From Cylindrotheca closterium (lineage: Eukaryota > Bacillariophyta > Bacillariophyceae > Bacillariales > Bacillariaceae): a stretch of DNA of 30,985 bases. Location of the stretch: contig CAKOGP040001202.1 of assembly GCA_933822405.4 (NCBI GenBank), forward strand, positions 1 to 30,985. Reading direction: 5' to 3'. This document shows, in pieces, positions 1 through 10,501 of the stretch (the first letter of the stretch is position 1; each line of letters starts with the position of its first letter). The notes beneath the pieces are model-generated. The model did not search any database. It was given only the letters and a program-made list of their open reading frames with translations, and was not told the origin of the DNA. A program made the position numbers and the translations under genes.

Positions 1-86
1 CAAAAGTTGCTTTTGAATATGAGCTCATAAAATTAGTCCCCCAATATTTTCTTTCCCCTGATGAACCTTTTGGCTCCAACTTCCGA

Positions 87-158
87 ATGGAGAAATAGAA
101 AGTTTTTTTCTCCATCATGGAGAAATAAAGTTTTTTTTTCTCCATCATGGAGAAATAG
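87..158. repeat. 30-bp tandem repeat with internal palindrome
   Basis: Units start at 87, 117 and 147 (the third is partial). Each unit carries ATGGAGAAATA followed by a run of T and then CTCCATC. The unit junction TCTCCATCATGGAGA is a near-perfect palindrome, so each boundary can form a small hairpin. It lies about 460 bp upstream of the methyltransferase start. Nothing in the sequence ties it to the regulation of that gene. Confidence 0.8.
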
Positions 159-615
159 ATTTGTGCATTCGTGGATTCCAGATTCCACTCCACCTGGCGA
201 CGAGGATGCAGTGCCTGAGTAGCCGCTTTGAATCGTATCCAAATTCGGGTCGAGCTTTTTTCATTTCATGCAGGTGACATGACCGTTATTTTATATTGCA
301 ATTTGTTTGGCCACGCAACCCGCTTGAGAAACGATGACACCCCGTCTGTCCCCTTGCCCCTATTTATGAAAATTACCCCGCCTTGCAGAATTCCCACAGT
401 TGACCCCTCGCGGTACGGATTTTCGTCATTTGCCGGGTGTCGCTCGTTTTGCGTGCGACCTACAGATGGTGTGGGTCGAGTGCAAGACGATGGCTGTAGG
501 TAGAGTGGGTGGGTCAATTAATTTTTGCACTTTGTTGGAAGCGAGCCTTGCTGGCACAGATCTTCAGTCTCAGTTTCAGTATTATTGCGGCGGGACATTA
601 AATAAACCTGCGAAG

Positions 616-1575
616 ATGAGACCGTTGCAACCGGTCAAACGAGTAGAATTTGGGTCAAAAACAGCATCGCTATGGACTCTTTTGTTGATCATCCTTATTT
701 TCAATTGCACTTTGAAATCGTATGAGAGTGAAACACTAGTTGTTGACGAAACTATATCGTGTAACCTGGCTTCGGCAGGCAATAGCTATCCTTTCTTTGA
801 TCATTGCGAAAACGCCTCTTGCGGATGGAAAGAGGCGCAGTTTGCAAAGTACATTTCATCAAATCCGCAAAGAAACTATTTTTCGCACTTTTTTGCACTG
901 GGAGGTTTGCGACGGGGAATCGAAGTCGGCGTACAAGATGGTCGTTTCTCTGAAATATTTTTGCAGCAAAACTCTAAACTACTTTTGGACAAATGGTCAT
1001 GGGTACTCGTAGATCCCCATCCAACCCCATTTTTAAAAAGAAGATTAGGGATAAACGACGAGATAGGCTCCTGGGAGCAAAAAGGATATCTTAGAAATGT
1101 AAATTTGACATTTGAGAAAAGAACGTCCAGAGATGAAAAGTTGCTAAGCAAATATGCCGAAGGATTTTTCGATTTTGTTTACCTTGATGGAGTTCATACC
1201 TATGACTCGGTTCGCTCTGAGCTTCCGATATGGTGGAAAAAAGTACGATCCGGTGGTGTACTAGCGGGTCACGACTATTGTAATTATGGTGAAAATGGAC
1301 TCTCCTGCAGAGGCTGTAGGTTTGTTCCGAAGTGCACACCTTATACTGAGCTTGATATTGAGTCCGCAAGGACCAGAAAGGGACTGTCGTCAAACCAAAA
1401 CGGAGTAGTTGTGGCTATACATGAATGGATATTGGAGGAGGTCGCCGACCTCAATCTCACGCTGTACCACACCATTGAAAATTTCACGCGAGAAAGTTTG
1501 ACGAGAGATGGATTTGATTTCGATTTGGTCATTCGGAGGGATCGAAACCCCTCTTGGTTTGTTGTCAAACCATGA
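616..1575 (+). CDS. Membrane-anchored class I SAM-dependent methyltransferase (Methyltransf_24-like)
   Basis: The protein is 319 aa from the ATG at 616. The frame is open upstream to about 400, but ATG 616 is preferred because it places a short basic tail (residues 1-16) directly before one hydrophobic segment (about 17-33), the layout of a type II signal anchor. The Rossmann methyltransferase core follows: GIEVGVQDGRF from residue 101 (the SAM-binding glycine motif), VDPHP with Asp133, FDFVYLDGVH with Asp191, and GGVLAGHDY at 213-221. This FVYLDG...GG.LAGHDY pattern is typical of the Methyltransf_24 family. The domain probably faces the Golgi or ER lumen, since possible N-glycosylation sites (NAS, NLT, NFT) follow the anchor. 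The substrate cannot be read from the sequence. The frame has no internal stop and I see no intron. It is the only gene in the window that looks intact. Family assignment is fairly sure; the cellular role is not known. Confidence 0.85.
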   Translation: MRPLQPVKRVEFGSKTASLWTLLLIILIFNCTLKSYESETLVVDETISCNLASAGNSYPFFDHCENASCGWKEAQFAKYISSNPQRNYFSHFFALGGLRRGIEVGVQDGRFSEIFLQQNSKLLLDKWSWVLVDPHPTPFLKRRLGINDEIGSWEQKGYLRNVNLTFEKRTSRDEKLLSKYAEGFFDFVYLDGVHTYDSVRSELPIWWKKVRSGGVLAGHDYCNYGENGLSCRGCRFVPKCTPYTELDIESARTRKGLSSNQNGVVVAIHEWILEEVADLNLTLYHTIENFTRESLTRDGFDFDLVIRRDRNPSWFVVKP

Positions 1576-2031
1576 TTCACTACCTCTACTTGGTGTTGAA
1601 ATTTAGATTTCATTTGTTGTGATTTTGTTGCAATGCTTCGCATATTAGAGCTTATTTTCAATTTTCAACGAATTATTTAGTTTCAGTTTATTGACACGTC
1701 CGAATCTCGAATACACTTGCTACTCCAAGAATAACAACGACAAGATTTTTCGAAAGACGACAATAACAATAACGCGCAGCACATTTCTCTCCGAGCTGGC
1801 GCAGCTTCTTATCATTCAAATGGGTCGTAGTAGATTCATTGATTGTGCCACCTGCAATGATCGATCTACACACGAACACACAAACATTTAAGTGCGGATT
1901 GGCAATCCACGCCTACTACATTAAGAAGCAACTTGTCGAAACCAGAAACGTGCTAACCCAACCTTCACAGAAGAGTCACAGAGAAAATTGTGGATGTCTA
2001 TCCTTTAGTCAGGGGGGCCAAAGGATTGTCA
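1576..2031. other. Intergenic stretch, no gene seen
   Basis: The short ORFs on both strands here have no recognisable motif and unlikely composition. I see no RNA gene or clear repeat. The stretch separates the methyltransferase from the piggyBac-related region. Confidence 0.5.
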
Positions 2032-2094
2032 GACACCTCAAATTTTGCATGTTAAAATTGGAGGTGTCACACCTTGTCGATGTGTCACACCTTG
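2032..2094. repeat. Inverted repeat plus GGTGT-C-ACACC palindromes at left flank of the piggyBac remnant
   Basis: GACACCTCAAATTTT (2032-2046) and AAAATTGGAGGTGTC (2054-2068) pair at 14 of 15 positions across a 7-nt loop. They are followed by two copies of GTGTCACACCTTG-like sequence (2065-2076 and 2082-2094). Related AGGTGT(C/A)ACAC motifs occur beyond the other end of the transposase gene, at about 4894-4926 and 5095-5105. Subterminal repeats of this sort often bind a transposase, but that role is inferred here. Confidence 0.6.
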
Positions 2095-2151
2095 AATTTC
2101 CGACATTTTCCATTGCATCAATCGCAAGACATAAGGGCATCAAACTACACT

Positions 2152-4735
2152 TTAGCGCATCCAAGTACACTCGGAAGGCCAATAAATAATATATATGGTA
2201 ATTACGATAACATAGTCGTAGTCTGGTCCACTTATTGCCTCAATGTACTTCATGTTTGCCATCTTTGCATTGTCAGATGTCATATTCCATTTGACTCCTT
2301 CCTTGGATGCAAGGGACATTGAGTCTAGGAAGCCCAATCCAAAGATGCTGGCATTATGCCAATCTACCGAGCATGACTTGCCTTTGTTTACTCCCTTGGA
2401 AGGGAAGTTGTGCAAGGGGGTCTTGCAGATGGTGCATCGAGTGTATGATTTTGTCCTTGCCAAATATTGCTTCTTGGTGCAGTCTTTCTTTCTGAGGATT
2501 GAATGGGATCAAAATCCCACATCACCTGGGTAACATGTGAACCTTGGTTTGTAGTTCATCTGGCACGAGAGCCGGTCGCGGAACTTATGGAAAGTCATTG
2601 GCGTGACTACTTTCCAAGTAGGATCCAACAGTCCTTTGGTACATTCCAAGTAAATGTTGTATGCGGTAGTAATGGCAAGCGTAAGAGCATGAAGCCCTGC
2701 AGAATGCCAATACTTTCTCAAACTGTAATGGAGGCAACAGCGAGCCATTATACCATCAGTGTTGTTGACCTGACAATTGTAGCTGAGGTAGAGGATCCTT
2801 GCGTCATTCATCTCAACAGCCCATTTTCTCTTTTCAGCACCAGTACCTCTCTCTTTCTTGACAACAAAGAGTTGATTGGAGTTGAGAGCATTCACAGAGG
2901 AAATGTTGGTGGACCCAGTGCTCTGGAACGAGACATGAGTTTGTGTGTAAGCCTTCTTCTCGCCAGATTGTGGAAACGACTTGACAGCCATGATGGGTTG
3001 GATGAATCTTGTAGCCTTGGTGCGATCATCTGATCCTGTTTTCAGATGATGAAAGTAGCACTTTGGGACACCTTGGGGGAGTTGATCTCTACGGCATGTC
3101 ATGGTGGCAGCAAATCCGATGCTGCCAAGGTGCCATGATTCCGCACCCTGAGCACCCTGAGAAGAAGCTGCCCAGAACCAAGTGAGGGGGCTCCCTGAAG
3201 ATCTCTGGAGATCATGGTAGAGATCATCGCTGCAATCATTCTGACTTCATTTAGCCCTTGTGCACCAAATCCTGTAGGACGATGATGCAAGTTGTGGCAA
3301 TGGATGTATGCTCGTGGACAACACCGAGATGCATCAGTTACAATCGTGACTTGACCTCCTTTGGTAGCTCCAGGCTTCCCTGACACAAGGACCAACAAGC
3401 ATAGGTATTAGATACATTCGATGTTTAGCAAACATTAGCAAGCGCTTCTTGACAGTCCAACACAAACTTCTTCTTCTTACCTACAATCCGTTTGACTAGG
3501 CCACTCTCCCCGTATCCCATGAACTTCCATGTCATCTGGTCACAACATTGGTCAAGCTCCACATGCAGTGTCAAGCTGTTGCAGTTATTAACAATGATTT
3601 GATATGCCATGTCATACTTGTGTGCAGGATTGTAGCAAGCATACCCACAAGTGAAGCTCTTGTTGTTGCCGTTGTACTTGATTACCCTTTTGATGTGTCA
3701 CCATCAACTAAGGGTCATGGCGGTTGCCACTTCTTAATCATAGCATGAACAAGATGGATCCCCTTGGCGGTAAACGGCACCCTTGCTTCCTCCACGGACA
3801 CCATCTTGAACCATAATGCCATGAAAGACCACAAGTTCTCTTGCCAGAACATCATGGATTATGTGGCCATATGATCCACCAATACCATTCTGGCCTGCAT
3901 ATGTCCGAGTGAATTTTTCAAGTTCAAAATAGAAGCCTTTCCATGGATCCTGTTTGATTCCGGACCTCTTGGGGTCACAGATAGGATACAGGAGTTGGAA
4001 AAAGAACAGGGCATCATCTTCCTCCATTCGTCCCTTGGCGAGGCCAAGCTTCTTGAGTTTGGTGGCATTCAAGGATCCCTTTTGGCTATCTGGAAACATG
4101 TTTTGTGTTGTAGTGCCACTTCAGAAAGCATTGGTTCCTGCTTCTTCATGATTGTGCTCCCAAGGACCATAGTGAAACTCCCATCCATTGCATGTTCTTT
4201 GTCCATTCATAGAAGGACAACATTTGGCACCAGCCGGTAGCTCGTGGCCTTGGTACTTTCTAGACTTGTCTACCTTGCCTCGGTAGATCACGTGGGGCCA
4301 ATTTCTTTGGGTGTCAAATGGAATCTCACCAGTGGCAACTCTTGGTTCAGGAGCTGGGTCTTTGTGGCCGGCAGGAAGACCAGCAATCTTAACATCAGGC
4401 TCTAGGTCCATCAGGTTCAGAATAAGATCTTTCTTTTTGATGGACTGATGGTCTTTGGAGCCTTTGGGTTTGCCAACAACACACAATTGTAGCATTTGTT
4501 CCAATTGTGCTTCTTCAGCTTCACAATCAAGGTGTTGGAAGTCTTCCTCGGTCTCAATGTTGTGGTTGTCAGGCTCGTCTAGGTCCAGTGCATCTTCATG
4601 GTCAGAGTCTACCAACTCTTCTGGTGAATCAGTTGGGACACTGCTGGAGACTGATTCGGCTGCTGGCGACAGCTGAGTGATAGAGGAGATGTCGGATAGG
4701 AGACTTAATCCCGCTGGGGAACCTCCTATTACCAC
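2152..4735 (-). pseudogene. Degenerate piggyBac-like DDE transposase (DDE_Tnp_1_7 type)
   Basis: The gene reads from 4735 down. It starts with an acidic N-terminal region (4735 to about 4300) and a GWEFHYGPWEHNHEE block. An in-frame TGA at about 4121 follows, then a core with RRGIKQDP-like and GGSYGH motifs to about 3740. Next come LHVELDQCCDQMTWKFMGYGE (3610-3481), an intron, and GKPGATKGGQVTIVTD (from 3379). The frame shifts near 3200-3100, leading into MTCRRDQLP (3102) and the conserved YSLRKYW...LHALTLAITTAYN...QM block to 2509. After another in-frame TGA comes a C-terminal zinc-finger-like CTICKTPLHNFPSKG...C...DWHN (2440-2350). This domain order matches diatom piggyBac-like transposases as I know them. 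Several stops and shifts make it inactive. I could not identify TTAA-flanked termini with confidence. Confidence 0.75.
3380..3480 (-). other. Spliceosomal intron inside the piggyBac-like transposase
   Basis: Reading the minus strand, exon ATTGTAG is followed by GTAAGAAG at 3480, and the intron ends CTTGTGTCAG at 3380. The next exon begins GGAAGCCTGGAGC. Removing these 101 nt joins RIV, a split Gly codon and KPGATKGGQ in one frame, restoring conserved order; read through, the sequence hits a stop. The donor and acceptor are both strong. Confidence 0.75.
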
Positions 4736-4877
4736 ACCACTCCTTCCCGGGTTAAGAACAGAGCCATCTGGTAGTAATTGATCACCAGTAGATGTTTATA
4801 CACTTTTGTTTGGTTGAGTTTGACGGACTAGAGGCATGATTTTCTTCTTGTGATTTCTGACAAAAATATGAGTTATG

Positions 4878-4930
4878 ACACATTTTGGGTCGAGGTGTAA
4901 CACATTTTGGGTTGAGGTGTAACACATTTT
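4878..4930. repeat. 22-bp tandem repeat with AGGTGTAACAC motif
   Basis: ACACATTTTGGGTYGAGGTGTA recurs with a 22-bp period starting at 4878, 4900 and 4922 (the last partial). The AGGTGTAACAC junction resembles the motifs left of the piggyBac remnant, so this may be its other subterminal region. Confidence 0.75.
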
Positions 4931-5387
4931 GCCGGGTCCACATGAAAACCCTACTGCAACTTTTGAACCATAGTTCGGATACTAGCTTCCAGTATGGCGT
5001 TGGAATCGTTGAAGGATGGCGCGTATGTTTGTAGTAGACAGTGATTACTAGATGATTAATCTGAGGGAGATTCATGCCAGCAAAATTGGGGTCAAGGTGT
5101 CACACTGTATGCGCAAGTGCGATCGCCCTGGCTAAACAATAAAGAGGCAGTTGAAAGTGCTTATGTGGACCTTTTGACTAAGGTCTAGTTCTGTATCCAA
5201 CAGAAGGAGCTTCTACAGTCCTAATACCTTGTGCTTGTTCTATGGGCCGTTTCACTCTTCCCCTCTATGATCAAAGCTTGCCGTATGATCATAGTTTTAT
5301 CATATCATTCCGTATTAAAGTGTTGTCACAAAGGTGCCCTTACATTCACAGTTCATAGGAGAGGTGGTTCTTGACGCAACAGGCGAT
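4931..5387. other. No gene seen; one further AGGTGTCACAC motif
   Basis: There is no convincing ORF on either strand. CAAGGTGTCACAC lies at 5093-5105, after AAAATTGGGGT. This matches, in the same orientation, the AAAATTGGAGGTGTCACAC at the left flank near 2054. The stretch probably joins the piggyBac remnant to the gypsy remnant. Confidence 0.45.
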
Positions 5388-6190
5388 TCAAATCATCGTT
5401 TGCAAGACTGTACAAAATGGCACAAGATGCCGTAAACTCAGTCTTGCAAAGACTTGAGGACTCCTGCGGACTTCAACAGTTCTGTTAGAAAACACACAAG
5501 TAATTTTATATGGCCCTTCCATCTTTGGATCAAATTTACTTGGATTGAAATTCTTGATCAAAACTTCTCCACCAACGTTGTAGTCAAACTCCTTTTGTTT
5601 AGCATTTTGTCAACGTATATTTTTGTTGACCATCAATTGTTGTTTTTCCTAGATATTTATGATGTGGGCTGTAGTTTTGTTCTCAATGCAGTGAGATTTG
5701 TCACAGGATCAATACAAGTGAGCACATTGCATTCAATGTCTATACGGTTGACCTTGATTTTCCAAGGTCCAATCATATCCACAGCCACAGACCAAATCTG
5801 TGTGTCTTTCTTGCAGATGTCCATATTGAATGTTGGCATTTTTATCTTTACATCTGAGGGATTCAACTTTTCTTTTCAAAGCAGGAGCATAGAATTGTCG
5901 GACAATTGTATTGTACAAAGAGGCAGTACCTGCATGTCCAAGTACCAAATGATACCACACAGTCACTGGAGCAACCAAAGTTTCAGGCAAGTGAATTCTC
6001 CATTAGTTAGGTTTACTCAAATCTGCACAATAGCAGATCGCATTTCAATTGTCAATTTGCATGATCTGATACTGAACCCAAGTTGTTGCGTTTTGCGATT
6101 TTTGAATGAGGGCAACATCTTGGAGCTGATGTTTTTAATGTTTGCCATTGTGATTGGATTTTGGATAACTTCCAATCAAGGATGATTAAA
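5388..6190 (-). pseudogene. Ty3/gypsy integrase remnant, catalytic core deleted
   Basis: The fragment reads from about 6190 down. A poorly conserved lead-in with stops is followed by IHLPETL...WYHLVLGHAGTASLYNTI (about 6005-5895), the H..H half of the integrase zinc-binding domain. A frameshift near 5850 leads to the cysteine part (DICKKDTQ) and VAVDMIGPWKIKVN, which holds the first catalytic Asp. Soon after TCIDPVTNLT the sequence jumps, through two stops, to a C-terminal integrase block (GGEVLIKNFNPSKF, MEGPYKIT, RLSLRHLVPF) that ends at the TGA at 5388. The second Asp and the Glu of the D,D,E triad are absent. The order is typical of gypsy integrases. No LTR of this element was found in the window. 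Confidence 0.75.
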
Positions 6191-6489
6191 AAACAATTGA
6201 ATCATCTCATATTTTTGATAGCGCCATGTCCATGATCACTGTTGGTGGAAAATGAATAAAAGAGCAGTCAAAAATGTCGGACAGTGAGGTCGGACATTTG
6301 TGGTGGACAGGAGTACTGTTGGAGTACATACAGAAATAGACAAAGAGATGCATTGAAGGTATATCTGGATCTGTGACTAGTTTGTGAAGAACATGTGTGT
6401 ATGCAATATATAATACACCGTGACAGCTGGTGAGAGCTGACGCAGATGGCTTCCGGAAGAGACACTTTGTACCTGCTTGTGGAGATCAT
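6191..6489. other. Spacer without a recognised gene
   Basis: A short repeat, GTCGGACA..GGTCGGACA, lies at about 6275-6298. No ORF with recognisable motifs is present. Confidence 0.4.
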
Positions 6490-6709
6490 TGTTGATTGAC
6501 TTCTGGCAAGAATAGGAGTAGAATAAGATCTAATAGGAAGTGGTGAGACTGTTCATCTGCAGGTAGAAGCCCAGCATCACTTGCACCTGTTCCTATTGTA
6601 GGCGATCCATAACCGACATAGATTTGAGCCCAGATTTACTCCAGAGGTAGCTAGAGCGTTAAGGCTCTCATTCCAGCTACAGAGTATATTGTCTGACTGT
6701 CAATCAACA
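6490..6709 (+). mobile_element. LTR (220 bp) with perfect 11-bp terminal inverted repeats
   Basis: TGTTGATTGAC at 6490-6500 and GTCAATCAACA at 6699-6709 are exact reverse complements and give the TG...CA ends of an LTR. A gag-like region begins about 46 bp downstream, so this is read as a 5' LTR. Positions 6511-6685 have an inverted, diverged copy at 28229-28402. No 3' partner follows the gag, and no matching 5-bp duplication can be tested. A 220-bp TIR element (MITE) is the alternative reading. Confidence 0.6.
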
Positions 6710-6755
6710 AAGGTAATTTTTGAACCTTGCAAAGTAGGAGCGACTACAGAACAAG

Positions 6756-7990
6756 ATGCCTGGTGGAAAAGATCTATCCAGCAGACTGGTCAAGGGTCTC
6801 AAGGAAAGAAGACCAAGCAAAAGAAGAAATATCATCCTCACAATCCTGAATTTACTCATGGTCAAGTGATGGTGTACTTGCTTGAGGCTATTGCACTCAA
6901 GAGCTTGGACTAGTACGCTCAAGATATAGTCGCGAGTGTGCAAAATATGGCCCATGTGGACTTTGAAGCTCTAAGAGGAAGTCAGACGGTCTACAAGCCA
7001 GGAAAGAATGATACTGAGTTCCACAAGAGTTAAGATAGACTCAACTTGATAGGAACTGGGAAAATGTCAATAACAAGATTGACAAGAGAGAGGTGATATA
7101 ACACAAATAAGTATATTCTTGCTGCAATCATCACTAAACATTTCATCACACAGGCAATGAGAGATAAGTTGAGCAATGAAACTGATTGGCTAGACCTCCA
7201 AGAAGACCGTGTGAAGTTGTTGAAACGTTTGAAGACATTCATGGCTGTCACAAATGAGACCAAGTGGCAACACTTTGGTTTCATGGAATCTCTCAAGAGA
7301 TTCACAAACTGCACTCAGAAGCAAAATGAGTCGGTGAATGAATACAGAAGACGGTTTGAAGCTCAAGCTGACCAAGTGTTCAAAATCCTTGGCACTGAAG
7401 TGTTAGATGCCTATGCGGCAAAGATGTAGGGGTACTTGGACTTAGCTGATCCGGATGATGATCCGGACAATACCAAAGAGCTCCAAGACACATTCAAGAA
7501 AGAAGTTCTAGAAGTATTTAAAGCAAGTGCATTCTTTTCTACAACTGTGACAGGTCTCACTACCAAACCATGTTGGATAAAGCAAATCAGACCTATGTAC
7601 TGGAATTTAAAGAATACAATCAAAGAAATGAATACCTGACTACGATTGATCAGGTTGCCAAAGCATTGCTGATCAAACATGAGCTGGACAATTGAAAGAA
7701 AGGTCCAACGACACCAAGAACGGACACTGTGCGAAGCACTAACCCTGATGGAGTAAGCAACACACAAGGGGCCGCTTGAACAACATCTTGCAACCAGCTT
7801 TTAGTTGCTGGTGTTGAGGGGATACTGGTCATGGAGTCACTTGTTGTTCCAAACGCCCCATGCGTCCACAAGCGGAATCGAGCGACCAAGGATGATACAG
7901 TGACCCAGGATTGCAATCACCAACTTGTCTTATATTGTCCAATACAATCCCCTTAATGCTCCAGCCGTATTCCCTCAATTGACAGTTCCA
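6756..7990 (+). pseudogene. Decayed retroelement gag polyprotein, copia-type likely
   Basis: A plausible start is ATG 6756 (MPGGK), but an early frameshift moves the reading into the frame that carries SIQQTGQGSQGKKTKQKKK and HNPEFTHGQVMVYLLEAIAL. The best block is 7157-7429, with WLDLQEDRVKLLKRLKTF, FMESLKRFTNCTQKQNESV and EYRRRFEAQADQVFKILG, typical of gag capsid sequence. After a stop it continues with LDLADPDDDPDNTKELQDTF. A second shift at about 7560 leads to QVAKALLIKHELDN (about 7650-7695). It carries several in-frame stops and lacks protease and pol in this window. It differs from the gag at 21.4-22.7 kb, so it represents another family. Confidence 0.65.
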
Positions 7991-9231
7991 GTGGGTAAAA
8001 AGGACTAGGACATTGTGTTTTTGATCACCACCCCTTGTCTTTTTCTTGACAAGGAAATAGTCTTTGAGAAAAAGAAACTGCTCATTTTTGGAAAGTCCCT
8101 AGTTGATTTTGTTGCAGAACCTTGGGATGCAAAGCCATCTGACCATGATATCGATCAGATGCATTTTCAATTTTTCATTCACAGGATTTGTCTTTTGAGG
8201 GCAATGAAACAGAGGTTCCTCTCCTTTGGAAGACTAGTGTATTGTGATGAAAGGGTATGTGGTTGGCAAAACTATTGAAAGTGACCATTGGTTGTATCAC
8301 ATAGAAATTTCCTTTATTTGACAATTTCTGATCTATTGAATAGCTGTCAGCAGCTGTCAGCAGCTGTCAAGCATCACTTCATGTTGTCACGGCCCACTTC
8401 CGCAAAATGTGGATTTGTGGCCAACCCACCCCTAATCAGACAAGCCGTGGGGTGTGAGTTATTTGCAGCACTGCAGATGCAGAACTGACTTGCCATTTAC
8501 AGAGCTGTGTAATGATCATTGGTCAACCGGAAGGTGCTTCTTGTTCTGCGGGTTGTTATTTTTTGTTTGGAAGAAAAACAAAATGCTGTTGGCAAAACTT
8601 CTACAGGGCTATGGTAGTCATACCACATAAGTAAATATTAGTACCTTCACACATGACAGTAGATTCTAGTACATAAAGTACCAGTAGTTTTGAGTCTAAC
8701 AAGCTGGACAACTTGGAGACATAGTGAAAGCCGGCAAAAATTCCATATGTACAAACTAGGCAGAAGAAGGCACATGTACCAATGCCAAAATGACATGAAC
8801 AGCACCATGAAAAGAAATCAACAACACACAACGTACACCAATTCCTGTCGAACAATGGAAATGAAAACATGATCTTCCTGAAAACAGATGGCAAAGAACA
8901 CCACCACATCCCTCTTGTCACATAAGAAGATATTTCATCATCATCTCAATGAGTTAGATGTTCTACAGTTGCAAAACAATTGTTTCATTGATGTTGTTGT
9001 GGCATAGTGTGATATGCATTCTTAGTGTAGATGCCCATAGGAAAGTCCTGTAGCAGACCCCACGACTATATGCAAAGTTGTCTAAGCTAGAATATTTATT
9101 GGGGGATTTGAACCCTTATGTGCAAAAAAATCTTAAAAACTGGCCTGATGATGTGATTTGTTTAATGTTTGGAATCTAAGAACAGCACTACTCATCAGAA
9201 TAGAGACACTTCCAGAAAGAAAAACACAACA

Positions 9232-9233
<2 letters not shown>
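7991..9233. other. No gene supported
   Basis: Short ORFs occur on both strands (for example 8015-8278 + and 8601-8921 -) but show no family motif, and their composition looks non-coding. The stretch contains the small 10-bp tandem repeat at 8342. A GGGATTTGAACCC string at 9102-9115 resembles a tRNA T-arm on the minus strand but has no tRNA around it. Confidence 0.45.
8342..8370. repeat. 10-bp tandem repeat, AGCTGTCAGC x3
   Basis: Units begin at 8342, 8352 and 8362, with the last ending in AA instead of GC. CAGCTG palindromes recur within it. Confidence 0.85.
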
Positions 9234-9286
<53 letters not shown>

Positions 9287-9305
9287 CGAACAACAACAAC
9301 AACAA
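9234..9305. repeat. (AAC)n microsatellite
   Basis: A long run of AAC triplets is interrupted by single changes (CGAAC at about 9287). It creates an artificial poly-Asn reading frame that should not be taken as a protein. Confidence 0.95.
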
Positions 9306-9933
9306 TAAAGGAGCACTAGTCAAATTGTTCAGTAATCAGAAGGAAAAATGGCATTCTGGTGTTGTCAACATTGACAAAACAGTCTCAAATGTCTTCACAT
9401 GTTTGCATTCATCTAACAACAATAACAAGTTGCTGTTGCTACACTCCTCCAAGCCTACAAAAATATATCTGGGAAGAATTTGTTGAGCAGAAGAGAAAGG
9501 GAAGCCTTCAAGTTGAGTTCATCGGAAAAGAAAGTCAGGTTCTATTGGTTGGCTTGCTCGTGTCACATTAGGACATGGCTCCGTCTGCTTATGTCACGTG
9601 GTCACGTGATCCATTTGACTGGAACCTTTTCATATTTATTTTTGCCTCTGTGCTAATGTCTTCTTCGCCATGTGAAAAAATCACCTACTACCTGTCATTT
9701 TGGGACACGGTCCAGCCACCATGAACCATGCACTTTCACCCTGTCATTTTTGCATTTCCAGCATCATCTATTGTCACATGCCCAAAGTGATTATGTGATG
9801 ACTACAACAATTGAAATATCACAATGACAGTATGATAATATCAACTACTTGTACTACCTACTTTTCACTAATATATTTGTCTTCATCCTCATATGCTGTT
9901 ACAATGTGCTGCTTTGCCTTTTTGCGCCTTTGT
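9306..9933. other. Non-coding spacer with paired CACGTG boxes
   Basis: I see no gene. Two CACGTG palindromes lie 8 bp apart at 9595-9600 and 9603-9608. They could be binding sites for bZIP or bHLH factors, but no expressed gene is close enough to make that compelling. Confidence 0.4.
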
Positions 9934-10417
9934 TCAGAATCCCCTTCCAATCCTCTCCAACTTCCTGGTTTCTACTAGCTTTTTCCTTGCCGTACTTACC
10001 ATCTGTGCTAACTCATTGAAACGATTGATGCCACCATTATCCCATCCACCTGCAACCATCCCCTTTTCACTGCCAGTGTACCTGCCACCCAGTGAACGCA
10101 TGCGTTTGCGTTTCAGTCCTTGATCTTCAGTGGTGTCACTGCTGGGCCATTCTTTGGCCAGTGCCTTCCACCGTTCCACATAGTTCTCCACCATCAGAAG
10201 TCCAAATGCTTCATCCGTGACAGTGAAAGCATTGACATCTTGCATCACCATAATACTTAGTGACATCTGCATTGACAGGTGGCAAGATGCGATCAATGAA
10301 GTAGAGGAAGGAATCATAGTTGTCCTTTTTATTGTCCCTCACCTTTCCGTCATCATCTGCATAGTCTCGGTAGTTGGTCACAAGGCTAGCTTCCAAGTTT
10401 TGGGGCACAACCCCCTC

Positions 10418-10501
10418 CTTCCAGTCACCTAGTATATCCAACAAAAGAAGCAGGTGAGATCCAGGCTTTTGTCACACAACAGTGGAAACATGAATACTCA
10501 C
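10418..10501 (-). other. Inferred intron 2 of gene A (84 nt)
   Basis: The donor is TTATCA|GTGAGT at 10501. The frame-keeping acceptor is TGGAAG|GAG at 10418, downstream of an ACTAG that would break the frame. It is the same length as intron 1. Confidence 0.5.

Noticed and set aside
2503..3033. A 176-codon plus-strand frame
   Set aside because: It is antisense to the conserved C-terminal part of the piggyBac-like transposase.
5454..6185. A 243-codon open frame on the plus strand
   Set aside because: It is the antisense of the gypsy integrase remnant, which has clear conserved motifs on the minus strand.
9102..9115. tRNA T-arm-like GGGATTTGAACCC
   Set aside because: No other tRNA arm, acceptor stem or A box is found around it, so chance is the simpler explanation.
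9169..9486. A plus-strand frame with a long poly-Asn stretch
   Set aside because: It is produced by the AAC microsatellite; sequence on either side has no protein-like pattern.
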